DNA of 64,000 nucleotides from a bacterium C-53. Its GTDB lineage: Bacteria > Bacillota > Clostridia > Lachnospirales > Lachnospiraceae. The stretch spans positions 62,001-126,000 of the forward strand of contig RAZD01000005.1 of the NCBI GenBank assembly GCA_003612525.1, written 5' to 3'. Made by a program: the position numbers and the translations under genes. A model generated the notes under the pieces. The model saw nothing but the letters and a program-made list of their open reading frames with translations, was not told the DNA's origin and made no database searches. This document shows positions 47,098 to 55,615 of this stretch, in pieces. The number at the start of each line of letters is the position of its first letter. Position 1 is the stretch's first letter.

Positions 47098-48156
47098 ATG
47101 ACACAACATACGATTCAAGTTTTGAGGGAAACCAAGTTAGCGCTTTATATATGGGGAGCCGGGGAAGTGGCAGAAACCATAACCGAAGCCTTAAAAAGAG
47201 AGAATATTAGTATTGACGGATACGTAGTGGATTCCCCTTATATAAAAGAAAACGAAATATCAAAAGAAAATTTGCTTGCTTCAGGCGTAGAATATAATTT
47301 AGTAAGAGGCTTTTTATCTGCATTTTTTATGACTGATGAGGAAGTAAAGGAGAATTGGCCAGGTTGTAAAAATGTAATTACGATTGCGGACAGCTATGAA
47401 CCGTTGATGGTAGAAAGAATGCCAGAGATTTATTATAAGCAAAATAAAAGTGCATTCAACAAAGTTAGAACATGCTTCAAAGATAATTTATCTAAAGAAT
47501 CGTTTGATGAATTTATAGATGCGAAAATTACGGGAATAAATACAAGGATAATTCCATTAGTTGAAAAAGCTCAATATTTTTTTGAAAATGCCCCATGGAA
47601 ATATGAAAAAACAGATGTTTTAATTGATGGGGGGGCATATGACGGTGATAGCATATTAAACTTTATAAAGCTGAGAGGAGCTGACTATACTCAGATTATA
47701 GCCTGTGAACCGGATAAGACTAATTACAAAAGTTTGTTAAGGAATATTCAAGATAACCATATAGAAAATATTCAAACAATAAATAAAGGTTTATATAGAG
47801 AACCAACTATTTTGAAATTCGCTTCATCAGGAACAAGGATGTCTTCAATTGATGGTTTAGGTGAAGAAGAGATTGTTGTGGATACCATAGATAACATTGC
47901 AGGGGAATGGGATGTTTCGATTATCAAAATGGATATTGAGGGTTCTGAAATAGACGCACTTAACGGTGCGATAGATACGATTCAACGATGCAGGCCTATT
48001 TTGATGATAAGTGCATATCATAAAAAGGATGATATATTAAAGATATTTGATTTTGTTAATAAAAATGCAGAAGGTTATGAATTCTTTTTCAGGTGTCATA
48101 AGCCTATTGCAATAGATGCTGTGTTATATGCTGTTCCCAAAGAACGGGTAAAATAA
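47098..48156 (+). CDS. FkbM-family methyltransferase
   Basis: A 352-residue protein. The first 130 residues form a Rossmann-like lead (ALYIWGAGEVAETITEAL). The methyltransferase domain follows with the SAM loop VLIDGGAYDGDSI (about 175-187), IIACEPDKTNYKSL, ETTIL-like strands and IIKMDIEGSEIDALNGA, the FkbM signature. These enzymes O-methylate sugars or attached acids. GGAAGGAG lies before ATG 47098. The GGG GGG codons of the SAM loop come from a G7 run at 47629-47635, in frame. Confidence 0.82.
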   Translation: MTQHTIQVLRETKLALYIWGAGEVAETITEALKRENISIDGYVVDSPYIKENEISKENLLASGVEYNLVRGFLSAFFMTDEEVKENWPGCKNVITIADSYEPLMVERMPEIYYKQNKSAFNKVRTCFKDNLSKESFDEFIDAKITGINTRIIPLVEKAQYFFENAPWKYEKTDVLIDGGAYDGDSILNFIKLRGADYTQIIACEPDKTNYKSLLRNIQDNHIENIQTINKGLYREPTILKFASSGTRMSSIDGLGEEEIVVDTIDNIAGEWDVSIIKMDIEGSEIDALNGAIDTIQRCRPILMISAYHKKDDILKIFDFVNKNAEGYEFFFRCHKPIAIDAVLYAVPKERVK

Positions 48157-48178
48157 TTTTAAGAAAAGAGGAAAAATA

Positions 48179-48418
48179 ATGACAAATTTAGAAATGTATA
48201 AGCAGGCTTTTTGTGAAGCATTTGAGATAACGGAGGATAAACTTGCAGGATTGAAATATCAGGAGATTCCATCTTGGGATTCAGTCGGTCATATGAATCT
48301 TGTTGCCAACATCGAGGAAGCTTTTGATATTATGATGGATACAGAAGATATAATAGATTTAAATTCTTTTGAAAAGGGACAGGAAATTCTTTCCTCTAAT
48401 TATGATATAAAGTTTTAG
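48179..48418 (+). CDS. Acyl carrier protein
   Basis: A 79-residue, acidic, helical protein with the 4-prime-phosphopantetheine site WDSVGHM (Ser35). Its presence inside a polysaccharide locus, between a methyltransferase and a transketolase, indicates that an acid is carried as a thioester while being built or transferred. The RfbK protein of the V. cholerae O1 tetronate genes is an ACP in the same kind of setting. The AMP-ligase at 52668 or the LuxE domain at 50317 could load it. Confidence 0.88.
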   Translation: MTNLEMYKQAFCEAFEITEDKLAGLKYQEIPSWDSVGHMNLVANIEEAFDIMMDTEDIIDLNSFEKGQEILSSNYDIKF

Positions 48419-48440
48419 GATATAGGGCGAGAGGTTAGAT

Positions 48441-49241
48441 ATGGAATTAACGGCGATTAATGTGAGAAAAAGAATCTTGAAAATGGCCAATAATTGTGGA
48501 CGAAGTACGCATATTGGTGGCTCTCTATCTATGGTAGAATTACTTACTGTTCTGTATAGAGATATGATGTCATATAAGCCAGATAATCCATCCTGGGATG
48601 ATAGAGATCGATTTATCCTTAGTAAAGGACACTGTGTTTTAGCATTATATGCTGTTTTAGGTGAGTGCGGGTTAATCAAAGAACAAGAAATGGGAACTTA
48701 TTTACAGGATGGAAGTAATTTTGGGTCTCATCCGGTTATGGATTTAGAACATGGTATAGAAAGTTCAAATGGAAGTTTGGGACAAGGAATTTCCATGGCC
48801 GTTGGGTTAGCGAAAGCTGCAAAATTAAAGAATCAGAAGCATAAAATATATGTGCTTATTGGAAATGGAGAATGTAATGAGGGAACAGTATGGGAAGCAG
48901 CGATGTTAGCGGCTCAGTGGAAATTGGATAATTTGACAGTAATTTTGGATAATAATAAGTTGCAGAGTGATGGATATAGTGACGGAATTATTGATTTATC
49001 TAATGTAGGAGATCGTTTTTCTACTTTTGGTTTTTGTGTGAAAAAGGTTGATGGTCATAGTGAAAAAGAGGTTTTACAGGCTTATAGAGCGGAATGTTCT
49101 GGGAAACCTAAAATTATTATTGGAGAAACCGTTAAAGGAAAAGGTATCTCTTTTATGGAAAACAATAATGAATGGCATCACAATAGACTGACGAACAAAA
49201 TATATATGCAGGCACTGAATGAGTTGGAGGTGCATGTATGA
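48441..49241 (+). CDS. Transketolase, N-terminal (ThDP-binding) subunit
   Basis: A 266-residue split transketolase half: RSTHIGGSLSMVELLTVLY, LSKGHCVLALYAVL, HGIESSNGSLGQGISMAVG, and the thiamine-diphosphate motif region LIGNGECNEGTVWEAAML ... DNNKLQSDG (GNGE in place of the usual GDGE). Transketolases move two-carbon ketol units between sugars or onto aldehydes. The second subunit follows with an ATGA overlap. Position between an ACP and an acyl-reductase suggests a biosynthetic, not central-metabolic, role. Confidence 0.88.
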   Translation: MELTAINVRKRILKMANNCGRSTHIGGSLSMVELLTVLYRDMMSYKPDNPSWDDRDRFILSKGHCVLALYAVLGECGLIKEQEMGTYLQDGSNFGSHPVMDLEHGIESSNGSLGQGISMAVGLAKAAKLKNQKHKIYVLIGNGECNEGTVWEAAMLAAQWKLDNLTVILDNNKLQSDGYSDGIIDLSNVGDRFSTFGFCVKKVDGHSEKEVLQAYRAECSGKPKIIIGETVKGKGISFMENNNEWHHNRLTNKIYMQALNELEVHV

Positions 49242-50215
49242 TAGAAGTGAATGAGAAAAATACGAAAATGTGGTCGAATATCGGTCCAAGAGCAACGTAC
49301 GGATTAGCATTATTAGACTTGATAGAAGCGAATAGTAGAGTGTATGCGTTGTCAGCTGATTTAGGTGGATCGTCTGGAATGACCAGACTTATGTCAGTGT
49401 ATCCTGACCATTACTTAAATACAGGTATAGCGGAACAGAATTTAATTGGTGTATCAGCCGGATTAGCAAAAGAAGGGTTAATCCCATTTGCATCATCATT
49501 TGCACCATTTATAACGCATCGTTGTGCGGATCAAATCCGAATGAATATGGGCTATATGCATCTGAATATAAAAACAGTAGGATTAGGAAGTGGTGTTTCT
49601 ATGAGTATACTGGGTAATTCACATTATGGGATAGACGACATGTCTTTTATGCGTTCTATACCAGGCATGACGATTCTTTCTCCTTGTGATTGTGCAGAAT
49701 TAGTAATGTGTGTGAATGCGGCAGCAGAATATGAAGGGCCCGTATACATTCGAATGACTGGTGAACCGAGAATGCCAAGAGTCTATGAGAATGGGTTTGA
49801 GTTTCAAATAGGCAAGGCAAACAAGTTGTGCAGTGGAGAAGATGTTATGATTGTTGCAACGGGAAGTATGGTTGCAACGTCACTGGATGCGGCAAGGGTT
49901 TTAGCTCAGAAGGGTGTAGAAACAACAGTTATAGATATGCATACAATTAAGCCACTGGATTTATCAATTTTTGAGAATATCCCTGTTAGATGCAAGTTAA
50001 TAGTTACGGTGGAAGAGCATAGTATAATTGGTGGGTTGGGGACTGCTGTGGCACAATATATTGCTAGTCAAGATGGTTTGCCAAAAGTTCTAAATATTGG
50101 ACTGCCAGATGAATATGTTAAAGCAGGCGGATATGCATACATGTTAAATATGTGTAATTTGACAGGCGATGCTATAGTACATTCAATTCTAAGAAAGATT
50201 GAGGCAGGAGGATGA
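49238..50215 (+). CDS. Transketolase, C-terminal subunit
   Basis: A 325-residue partner of the preceding gene: ATYGLALLDLIEANSRVYAL, ALSADLGGSSGMTRL, the catalytic Glu motif NTGIAEQNLIGVSAGLA, FASSFAPFITHRCADQIR, and a transketolase C-terminal domain (VATGSMVATSLDAARVLA, TVEEHSIIGGLG). GGAGG lies before the ATG, which overlaps the previous stop. The two together make a complete split enzyme of the type common in secondary pathways. Confidence 0.88.
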   Translation: MIEVNEKNTKMWSNIGPRATYGLALLDLIEANSRVYALSADLGGSSGMTRLMSVYPDHYLNTGIAEQNLIGVSAGLAKEGLIPFASSFAPFITHRCADQIRMNMGYMHLNIKTVGLGSGVSMSILGNSHYGIDDMSFMRSIPGMTILSPCDCAELVMCVNAAAEYEGPVYIRMTGEPRMPRVYENGFEFQIGKANKLCSGEDVMIVATGSMVATSLDAARVLAQKGVETTVIDMHTIKPLDLSIFENIPVRCKLIVTVEEHSIIGGLGTAVAQYIASQDGLPKVLNIGLPDEYVKAGGYAYMLNMCNLTGDAIVHSILRKIEAGG

Positions 50216-50316
50216 AAATAATTGTCTTCTTATAGTCGAACAGGGATTTTATAGGTATTAGGCTTTGCCTGGTAATTGAAGAGACTATATTAAAAATATA
50301 AATATGAGGTGTAACG

Positions 50317-52641
50317 ATGCGGTTTGAAGATATATTACAGATTTCTCCATATGCTCTCACCAGAGACGATAAGGAAAAAATGCTGACAGCCAGATTATTG
50401 GAACTTACGGAATATCATAAAAAAAACTGTTCAAAATATCAAAATATACTAAATATTATTTCATACGAAAAAGAAAAGGTAGGCTCTTATAAGGACTTAC
50501 CTTTTTTGCCAGTACGACTTTTCAAAGAAAGGGAGCTAAGAAGTGTGTCTAAAGAAGACATTGTTAAAGTAATGACTTCTTCTGGAACAACAGGACAGTC
50601 TGTTTCCAAAATATATTTAGATAGAGTTACATCTGAAAATCAACAGAAGACAATGGTTAAGGTAGTAAAAGATTTCATTGGCTCCAGCCGCATGCCTATG
50701 ATTATTGTGGATTGCCCATCGGTTGTAAAAGACAGAAATATGTTTTCTGCCAGGGGAGCGGGTATATTAGGATTTTCTATATTTGGAGCAAAAAAAATAT
50801 ATGCGTTAGATGATAATATGCAGCTTAATATTAATCAACTTAACGAATTTTTAGAAAAATACAAAAATCAAAAAATATTATTATTTGGATTTACATTTGT
50901 GATATGGCAGCATTTCTATAAAGAACTCGTCAGATTAAAAGGAGAGGGGATACGAGTTGACCTGTCTAAGGCAATTTTAATACATGGTGGCGGGTGGAAA
51001 AGACTTATTAATGAAGCGGTTAATCCAGAGGAATTTAATACTAGATTGAAGGATATATGTGGTCTTAATTCTATACATGATTATTATGGTATGGTAGAGC
51101 AAACAGGGTGCATTTATATGCAATGTGAGTGTGGACACTTACATGCAAGTATATTTTCTGATGTATTAATTCGAAATCCAAAAGATTTTTCAGTATGTGC
51201 GCCTGGTGAAAAGGGGATTATCCAGGTTGTTTCAACAATTCCGGAATCTTATCCCGGGCATTCTCTGTTAACAGAAGACGAGGGCATTATTTTAGGAGAG
51301 GATGATTGTCCTTGCGGTAGGAAAGGCAAGTATTTTAAAATTCTCGGAAGACTTCAAAATGCTGAAATTAGAGGATGTAGTGATACTTATGCGGTAGATC
51401 ATGCAAAAAAAGAGGCAGATAAGGATGCTCATACGGATGGCAATGTATTGAATCGTATATCTTATTTGGTTGGTGATAAAAGTATTCTTGGCAATATGCA
51501 GTCAGTATTTACGAAAGAAATTTTTGATACTGTAATTACTGAATTTTTAAACGATGTATCCAAAGAATTATTAAGAAGTTCAGTTGCAAAATCATTTCCA
51601 GATGTTATATCGTTAGGGTTTTGGCTTAGAAAGGCTTCTATGAACAACCTCAAAAAGAAATTTGGATATACAGATAATAATATTCATTTTGGAAGAGGTG
51701 TCGCTTTGCATATAGCACCATCCAATGTTCCAGTAAATTATGCATATTCTTTATTTGCAGGTTTATTATGTGGGAATGCGAATATAGTCAGAGTACCATC
51801 GAAAGATTTTCCACAGGTTTCGATAATTAATAATGCCATCAAAAAGGTTTTGGAAAATTATCAGGAGATTAGAGCATATATCTGCTTGATCAGATATGGC
51901 AGAGATTCCTCAATTAATGATTATTTATCGAGCATGTGTGATGTACGAATTATCTGGGGAGGCGATAGAACTATCACGGAGATAAGAAAGTCGCCGCTTC
52001 TTCCCAGAGCTACAGAAATCACTTTTGCTGACAGGTATTCTTTGGCAATTATTGATTCTGATGTCTATATGGAAATGGGAGATAAGAGATGTGTGGCATC
52101 TGACTTCTATAATGATACTTATTTAACGGATCAAAATGCATGTACCAGCCCAAGACTTGTTGTATGGATAGGAAATCATAAGAATGAGGCAAAAGAAGTT
52201 TTTTGGAAAGAACTTCACAGTTTAGTAGAAGAAAAATATCATTATCAACCGATCATGGGAGTGGACAAGATATCTCAAAGCTTTCTATTAGCGACATCAG
52301 AAGAGGATTTTGGAAATATTGAGATGCTTTCACATAGAGATAATAGTCTGATAAGAGTTCGTGTGACGAAATTGATGCCTTCACTTATGGACTATAAGGG
52401 GAATTGCGGATTTTTCTATGAATATGATTGTGAGAATATTATGGATATTTTTGAATTTTGCAATAATACTCATTGTCAGACGATAGGTATTATAGGAAAT
52501 AAAAATTTGATAAAACCGTTGCTATTTTCGGGTATTAAGGGAATTGATCATGTTGCAGCAGTAGGACATACTATGGATTTTGATTTGATTTGGGATGGAT
52601 ACAATCTTGTGGATAGGCTTACGAGAACAATATCAATTTAA
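50317..52641 (+). CDS. LuxE-LuxC fusion: acyl-protein synthetase / acyl-CoA reductase (RfbN-like)
   Basis: A 774-residue fusion. Residues about 1-365 match LuxE acyl-protein synthetases (LPFLPVRLFKERELRSVS, TSSGTTGQSVSKIYLD, DYYGMVEQTGCIYMQCECG). Residues about 375-774 match LuxC acyl-CoA reductases: VALHIAPSNVPVNYAYSLFA, IIWGGDRTITEIR, and DQNACTSPRLVVW with the catalytic Cys609. LuxE activates an acid with ATP and passes it as thioester; LuxC reduces it with NADPH to an aldehyde. The same LuxC/LuxE combination is described for RfbN in the V. cholerae O1 tetronate genes. An aldehyde product would be a natural acceptor for the transketolase upstream (inference). Confidence 0.85.
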   Translation: MRFEDILQISPYALTRDDKEKMLTARLLELTEYHKKNCSKYQNILNIISYEKEKVGSYKDLPFLPVRLFKERELRSVSKEDIVKVMTSSGTTGQSVSKIYLDRVTSENQQKTMVKVVKDFIGSSRMPMIIVDCPSVVKDRNMFSARGAGILGFSIFGAKKIYALDDNMQLNINQLNEFLEKYKNQKILLFGFTFVIWQHFYKELVRLKGEGIRVDLSKAILIHGGGWKRLINEAVNPEEFNTRLKDICGLNSIHDYYGMVEQTGCIYMQCECGHLHASIFSDVLIRNPKDFSVCAPGEKGIIQVVSTIPESYPGHSLLTEDEGIILGEDDCPCGRKGKYFKILGRLQNAEIRGCSDTYAVDHAKKEADKDAHTDGNVLNRISYLVGDKSILGNMQSVFTKEIFDTVITEFLNDVSKELLRSSVAKSFPDVISLGFWLRKASMNNLKKKFGYTDNNIHFGRGVALHIAPSNVPVNYAYSLFAGLLCGNANIVRVPSKDFPQVSIINNAIKKVLENYQEIRAYICLIRYGRDSSINDYLSSMCDVRIIWGGDRTITEIRKSPLLPRATEITFADRYSLAIIDSDVYMEMGDKRCVASDFYNDTYLTDQNACTSPRLVVWIGNHKNEAKEVFWKELHSLVEEKYHYQPIMGVDKISQSFLLATSEEDFGNIEMLSHRDNSLIRVRVTKLMPSLMDYKGNCGFFYEYDCENIMDIFEFCNNTHCQTIGIIGNKNLIKPLLFSGIKGIDHVAAVGHTMDFDLIWDGYNLVDRLTRTISI

Positions 52642-52667
52642 TATATAGGGATAAGGATGTGTAATTT

Positions 52668-54083
52668 ATGTGGGATTTGCAAAAGTATGCCAATCATTTA
52701 GCGATAATAGATGATCTTGGACCGAAAATAACTTATGGAGAAATGAATAAAATTAGTGCGGAAGTCATGAGGGTAGTTGATAGCAGATGTTTAGTAGTGT
52801 CTTTGTGTCAAAATTCGGCAGGATCAATTATCGGATATGTGGCATTTATAAATAATAATATTGTTCCTATTCTTCTTAATGCACAGCTTGAAATTAAATT
52901 ATTGATAAATCTTTTAGATACTTATGCCCCGAAATATGTCTGGTTACCGGCAAATCAGGCAGATGCGTTTGAAGAGTGGAAAGCAGTATATAGCTGCTAC
53001 AATTATACGTTGTTAAAAACATCTTATGATATTAATTATACCTTACATGATGAATTAGCACTTCTACTAACAACCTCCGGTTCTACTGGAAGCCCAAAGT
53101 TTGTGCGCCAGAGTTATAAAAATATTAAAGCAAATACGGACTCAATTGTGGAATACCTAGAGCTTAATGAGACAGAGAAACCAATCACAACTCTGCCAAT
53201 GAATTACACATATGGCTTATCTATTATAAACAGTCATTTGATGGTGGGCGCTACAATTCTTGTTACTGATAAATCGTTGATGCAGAAAGAGTTTTGGCAG
53301 TTTTTTAAGGATTATGAAGCGACTTCTTTTGGCGGTGTTCCATACACATATGAGATGCTAAAACGACTTCGATTTATGAGGATGAGTTTACCCACGCTTA
53401 GAACAATGACTCAGGCCGGTGGAAAGCTGATGCCGGAACTCCATGAGGAATTTGCTTTGTATGCAGCGGAAAATGGAAAGAATTTTATAGTAATGTATGG
53501 ACAATGTGAAGCAACGGCGCGAATGGGGTATCTGCCAGCTAAGAATGCAGTAAAGAAACGTGGTTCAATGGGAATTGCAATTGCTGGTGGAAAGTTTACG
53601 CTTATAGATATGAATGGAAAAAGTATTACAGAGCCATTTGTTACTGGGGAGCTCGTTTATGAGGGAGCTAATGTTACACTTGGATATGCGGAATGCGGTG
53701 AAGATTTATCAAAAGGGGACGAACGTGGAGGTATTCTTTATACAGGGGATATGGCACAGTTTGATGAAGATGGTTATTATTATATTGTCGGCAGAAAAAA
53801 ACGTTTTCTCAAGATTTATGGAAACAGGGTAAATCTTGATGAGATTGACCGACTGATAAAAGAGAAGTTTGAAGACATAGATTGCGCTAGTGCTGGTGTG
53901 GATGATCATTTGTATATTTTTGTTACAGATGAAACAAAAGCGAGTTTGGTTAAGGAATTTGTTGTAAAAAAGACAGGGCTTAATCAATCGGCATTTAATA
54001 TGGTTGTGGTTGATGAGATTCCGAAAAATGATGCGGGTAAAATATTGTATAAACAGTTGGAGAAATATTTTTTACCGGGCTAA
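52668..54083 (+). CDS. AMP-dependent acyl ligase (ANL superfamily)
   Basis: A 471-residue adenylating enzyme: TTSGSTGSPKFVRQS, YGQCEATARMGYL, YTGDMAQFDEDGYY, GRKKRFLKIYGNRVNLDEID and a C-terminal NDAGKILYK lysine, all conserved ANL core motifs. It activates a carboxylic acid as acyl-AMP and passes it to CoA or, given the neighbouring gene, to the ACP at 48179. Compare RfbL of the tetronate genes. It is the last gene before a terminator. Confidence 0.85.
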   Translation: MWDLQKYANHLAIIDDLGPKITYGEMNKISAEVMRVVDSRCLVVSLCQNSAGSIIGYVAFINNNIVPILLNAQLEIKLLINLLDTYAPKYVWLPANQADAFEEWKAVYSCYNYTLLKTSYDINYTLHDELALLLTTSGSTGSPKFVRQSYKNIKANTDSIVEYLELNETEKPITTLPMNYTYGLSIINSHLMVGATILVTDKSLMQKEFWQFFKDYEATSFGGVPYTYEMLKRLRFMRMSLPTLRTMTQAGGKLMPELHEEFALYAAENGKNFIVMYGQCEATARMGYLPAKNAVKKRGSMGIAIAGGKFTLIDMNGKSITEPFVTGELVYEGANVTLGYAECGEDLSKGDERGGILYTGDMAQFDEDGYYYIVGRKKRFLKIYGNRVNLDEIDRLIKEKFEDIDCASAGVDDHLYIFVTDETKASLVKEFVVKKTGLNQSAFNMVVVDEIPKNDAGKILYKQLEKYFLPG

Positions 54084-54094
54084 TATCTGAGAGA

Positions 54095-54128
54095 GGGTAA
54101 ATGTCAAACGGAGGCTTGATGTTTACCC
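54095..54128 (+). terminator. Intrinsic terminator after the acyl module
   Basis: A 13-base stem (GGGTAAATGTCAA with TTGATGTTTACCC, two G-U pairs) around an eight-base loop. The T-run after it is short (CCCTTTAA). Confidence 0.7.
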
Positions 54129-54406
54129 TTTAACGGTGTTCAATACTGCTTTTTAACTTGCTATTTAATTTGTCCAGATGTTGTTCCGGGATTTACGGAG
54201 CTAATCCTTTGAAGCAGACCGAATCAAAAGTGGATCCCCAGAATGATGTATAGATTATTTTTACATTGAAAAACAAAATAAATAATGATACACTTATAGC
54301 AAACTACTTAAAATACTACATGTAAAATTGATTTTTTATTATGTGATATATTTTTGTTGGATTAGTTCTATTTTATGTTAATTATTAATTTCAAGGAAGG
54401 TAGGAT
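54129..54406 (+). promoter_or_regulatory. Intergenic region with duplicated promoter and possible transposase scrap
   Basis: TTGAAA at 54266-54271, a 17-base spacer and TACACT at 54289-54294 repeat the promoter found before the NeuD-like gene. On the minus strand, 54140-54240 reads in one frame IPEQHLDKLNSKLKSSIEHR with a stop just before it, which looks like a decayed coding piece, perhaps transposase; I cannot name it. Confidence 0.45.
54246..54295 (+). repeat. Direct repeat copy 2 (promoter segment)
   Basis: Second copy of the 50-base segment at 45431-45480, same orientation, 8.8 kb away. Recombination between the copies would delete the entire acyl module. Confidence 0.9.
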
Positions 54407-54519
54407 ATGATATTAGGTATATACGGTTCATGTGGAGCAGGAAGAGCGGTTAAAGAGATTTAGGAAATCAAGTGCGTGCCATGAGAATAAGTGATAATGA
54501 TACTAGAGTTTTTAAGTGA
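54407..54519 (+). pseudogene. Collapsed remnant of a NeuD-like acyltransferase gene
   Basis: ATG 54407 opens MILGIYGSCGAGRAVKEI, nearly the start of the NeuD-like protein at 45551, then stops at TAG. In another frame the next bases read LGNQVRAMRISDNDTRVFK and stop, matching that protein's last residues (LGNPARGIRRNDDDSRVFR). About 530 bases of the middle have been lost. It lies between the duplicated promoter and the second SDR gene, exactly where the intact copy sits in the first unit. Confidence 0.88.
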
Positions 54520-54532
54520 TGGAGATAAGTAA

Positions 54533-55279
54533 ATGTTAGCAGAAAAAAACATAATTGTAACAGGATGTTTGCAAGGTATAGGTAAAGAAACATTAAAAAT
54601 ATTTGCACAAAACAGAGCAAATGTGTTTGCGTGCGCTTATAAAAAAGATGACGCATTTGAAATGTTTTGTAAGGATTTATCTATTAGTAATTCGGTAGAG
54701 ATATTACCATTATATTTTGATATGATGAATAACGAATCCATAAAGGAAGCAGCAAAAGTCATACAAAAAGCAAAAAAGGAGATACATGGATTAGTTAATA
54801 TTGCAGGAGTTAATAAAGATGCTCTCTTTGGTATGGTAACACATGAAGATATGCTAAATACCTTTCAAGTAAATTTTTTTTCTCAGATACTTTTTACACA
54901 GTATATTGTTAAGATTATGCAGCGATATAAAACTGGTGGAAGTATAGTATTCACTTCCAGCATCTCTGCTTTGGATGGCAATTATGGGCAGACAGTATAT
55001 GCAGCGTCAAAAGCTGCTCTGATTGGGGCTATGAAAACAATGGCGGTTGAATTAGGAGTAAATGGTATAAGAGTGAATGCTGTCGCACCTGGTGTTATTA
55101 AAACTCCTATGACAGATGCCTTAGACCAGGATGTAATAAATAAAAAGATTAAAATGATGGATTTACCCAGGCTGGGTGATGCTGATGAAGTAGCAAATAC
55201 ATTTATGTTTTTAATGTCTGATCTTTCTACACATATTTCCGGCCAAGTTATCAGAGTAGACGGGGGAATCAGAGCGTGA
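54533..55279 (+). CDS. Short-chain dehydrogenase/reductase (FabG-like) 2
   Basis: A 248-residue SDR, paralog of the gene at 46285: cofactor motif TGCLQGIG (10-17), LVNIAGVNKDALFG, and catalytic Ser143, Tyr156 and Lys160 (TVYAASKAALIG). It begins AEKNIIVTGCLQG where the other reads ENKNIIVTGTARG. NIAG replaces the usual NNAG, a mild change. The copies have diverged clearly, so the duplication is old, and this one has been kept although its NeuD neighbour decayed. It may act on a different keto intermediate or with the other opposite stereochemistry (inference). Confidence 0.8.
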   Translation: MLAEKNIIVTGCLQGIGKETLKIFAQNRANVFACAYKKDDAFEMFCKDLSISNSVEILPLYFDMMNNESIKEAAKVIQKAKKEIHGLVNIAGVNKDALFGMVTHEDMLNTFQVNFFSQILFTQYIVKIMQRYKTGGSIVFTSSISALDGNYGQTVYAASKAALIGAMKTMAVELGVNGIRVNAVAPGVIKTPMTDALDQDVINKKIKMMDLPRLGDADEVANTFMFLMSDLSTHISGQVIRVDGGIRA

Positions 55280-55615
55280 AAAAATTATTATAAAATAAAA
55301 AATAATAACAGGGGCGGCACATGGTATAGAGCAACAAATGGTCAAATCATTTGCAGTGAGGTTTTGCAGTGTCTGATGAATGAGCGCGTATATCGCAGTT
55401 TGAGAGAAATTGTAAAGAAAAAACACAGAGTATGACGAAACCGCCAGATTGTCAGATAATGATAAATCACAGGCGGTATTTTCTATATTGTTTTTTAGCA
55501 TTTTTGGACAGTCTCATAGGAAGATAACAGTATTAAAATAACAAGATTTAGTTTTAGGATGGTATAGTTTAAGTACTGTTTTTCAAAAAACTTGATTTGG
55601 TGAAAGTGGGTAAGA
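55280..55615 (+). terminator. Intergenic region with terminator-like hairpin at 55440-55484
   Basis: ACCGCC at 55440-55445 pairs with GGCGGT at 55472-55477, followed by ATTTTCT, a weak terminator. Before it, one frame reads ICSEVLQCLMNERVYRSLR and ends in KKKHRV, possibly a decayed gene piece. CATTTTTGGACAG near 55500 repeats a motif at 45350. I see no intact gene. Confidence 0.4.
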
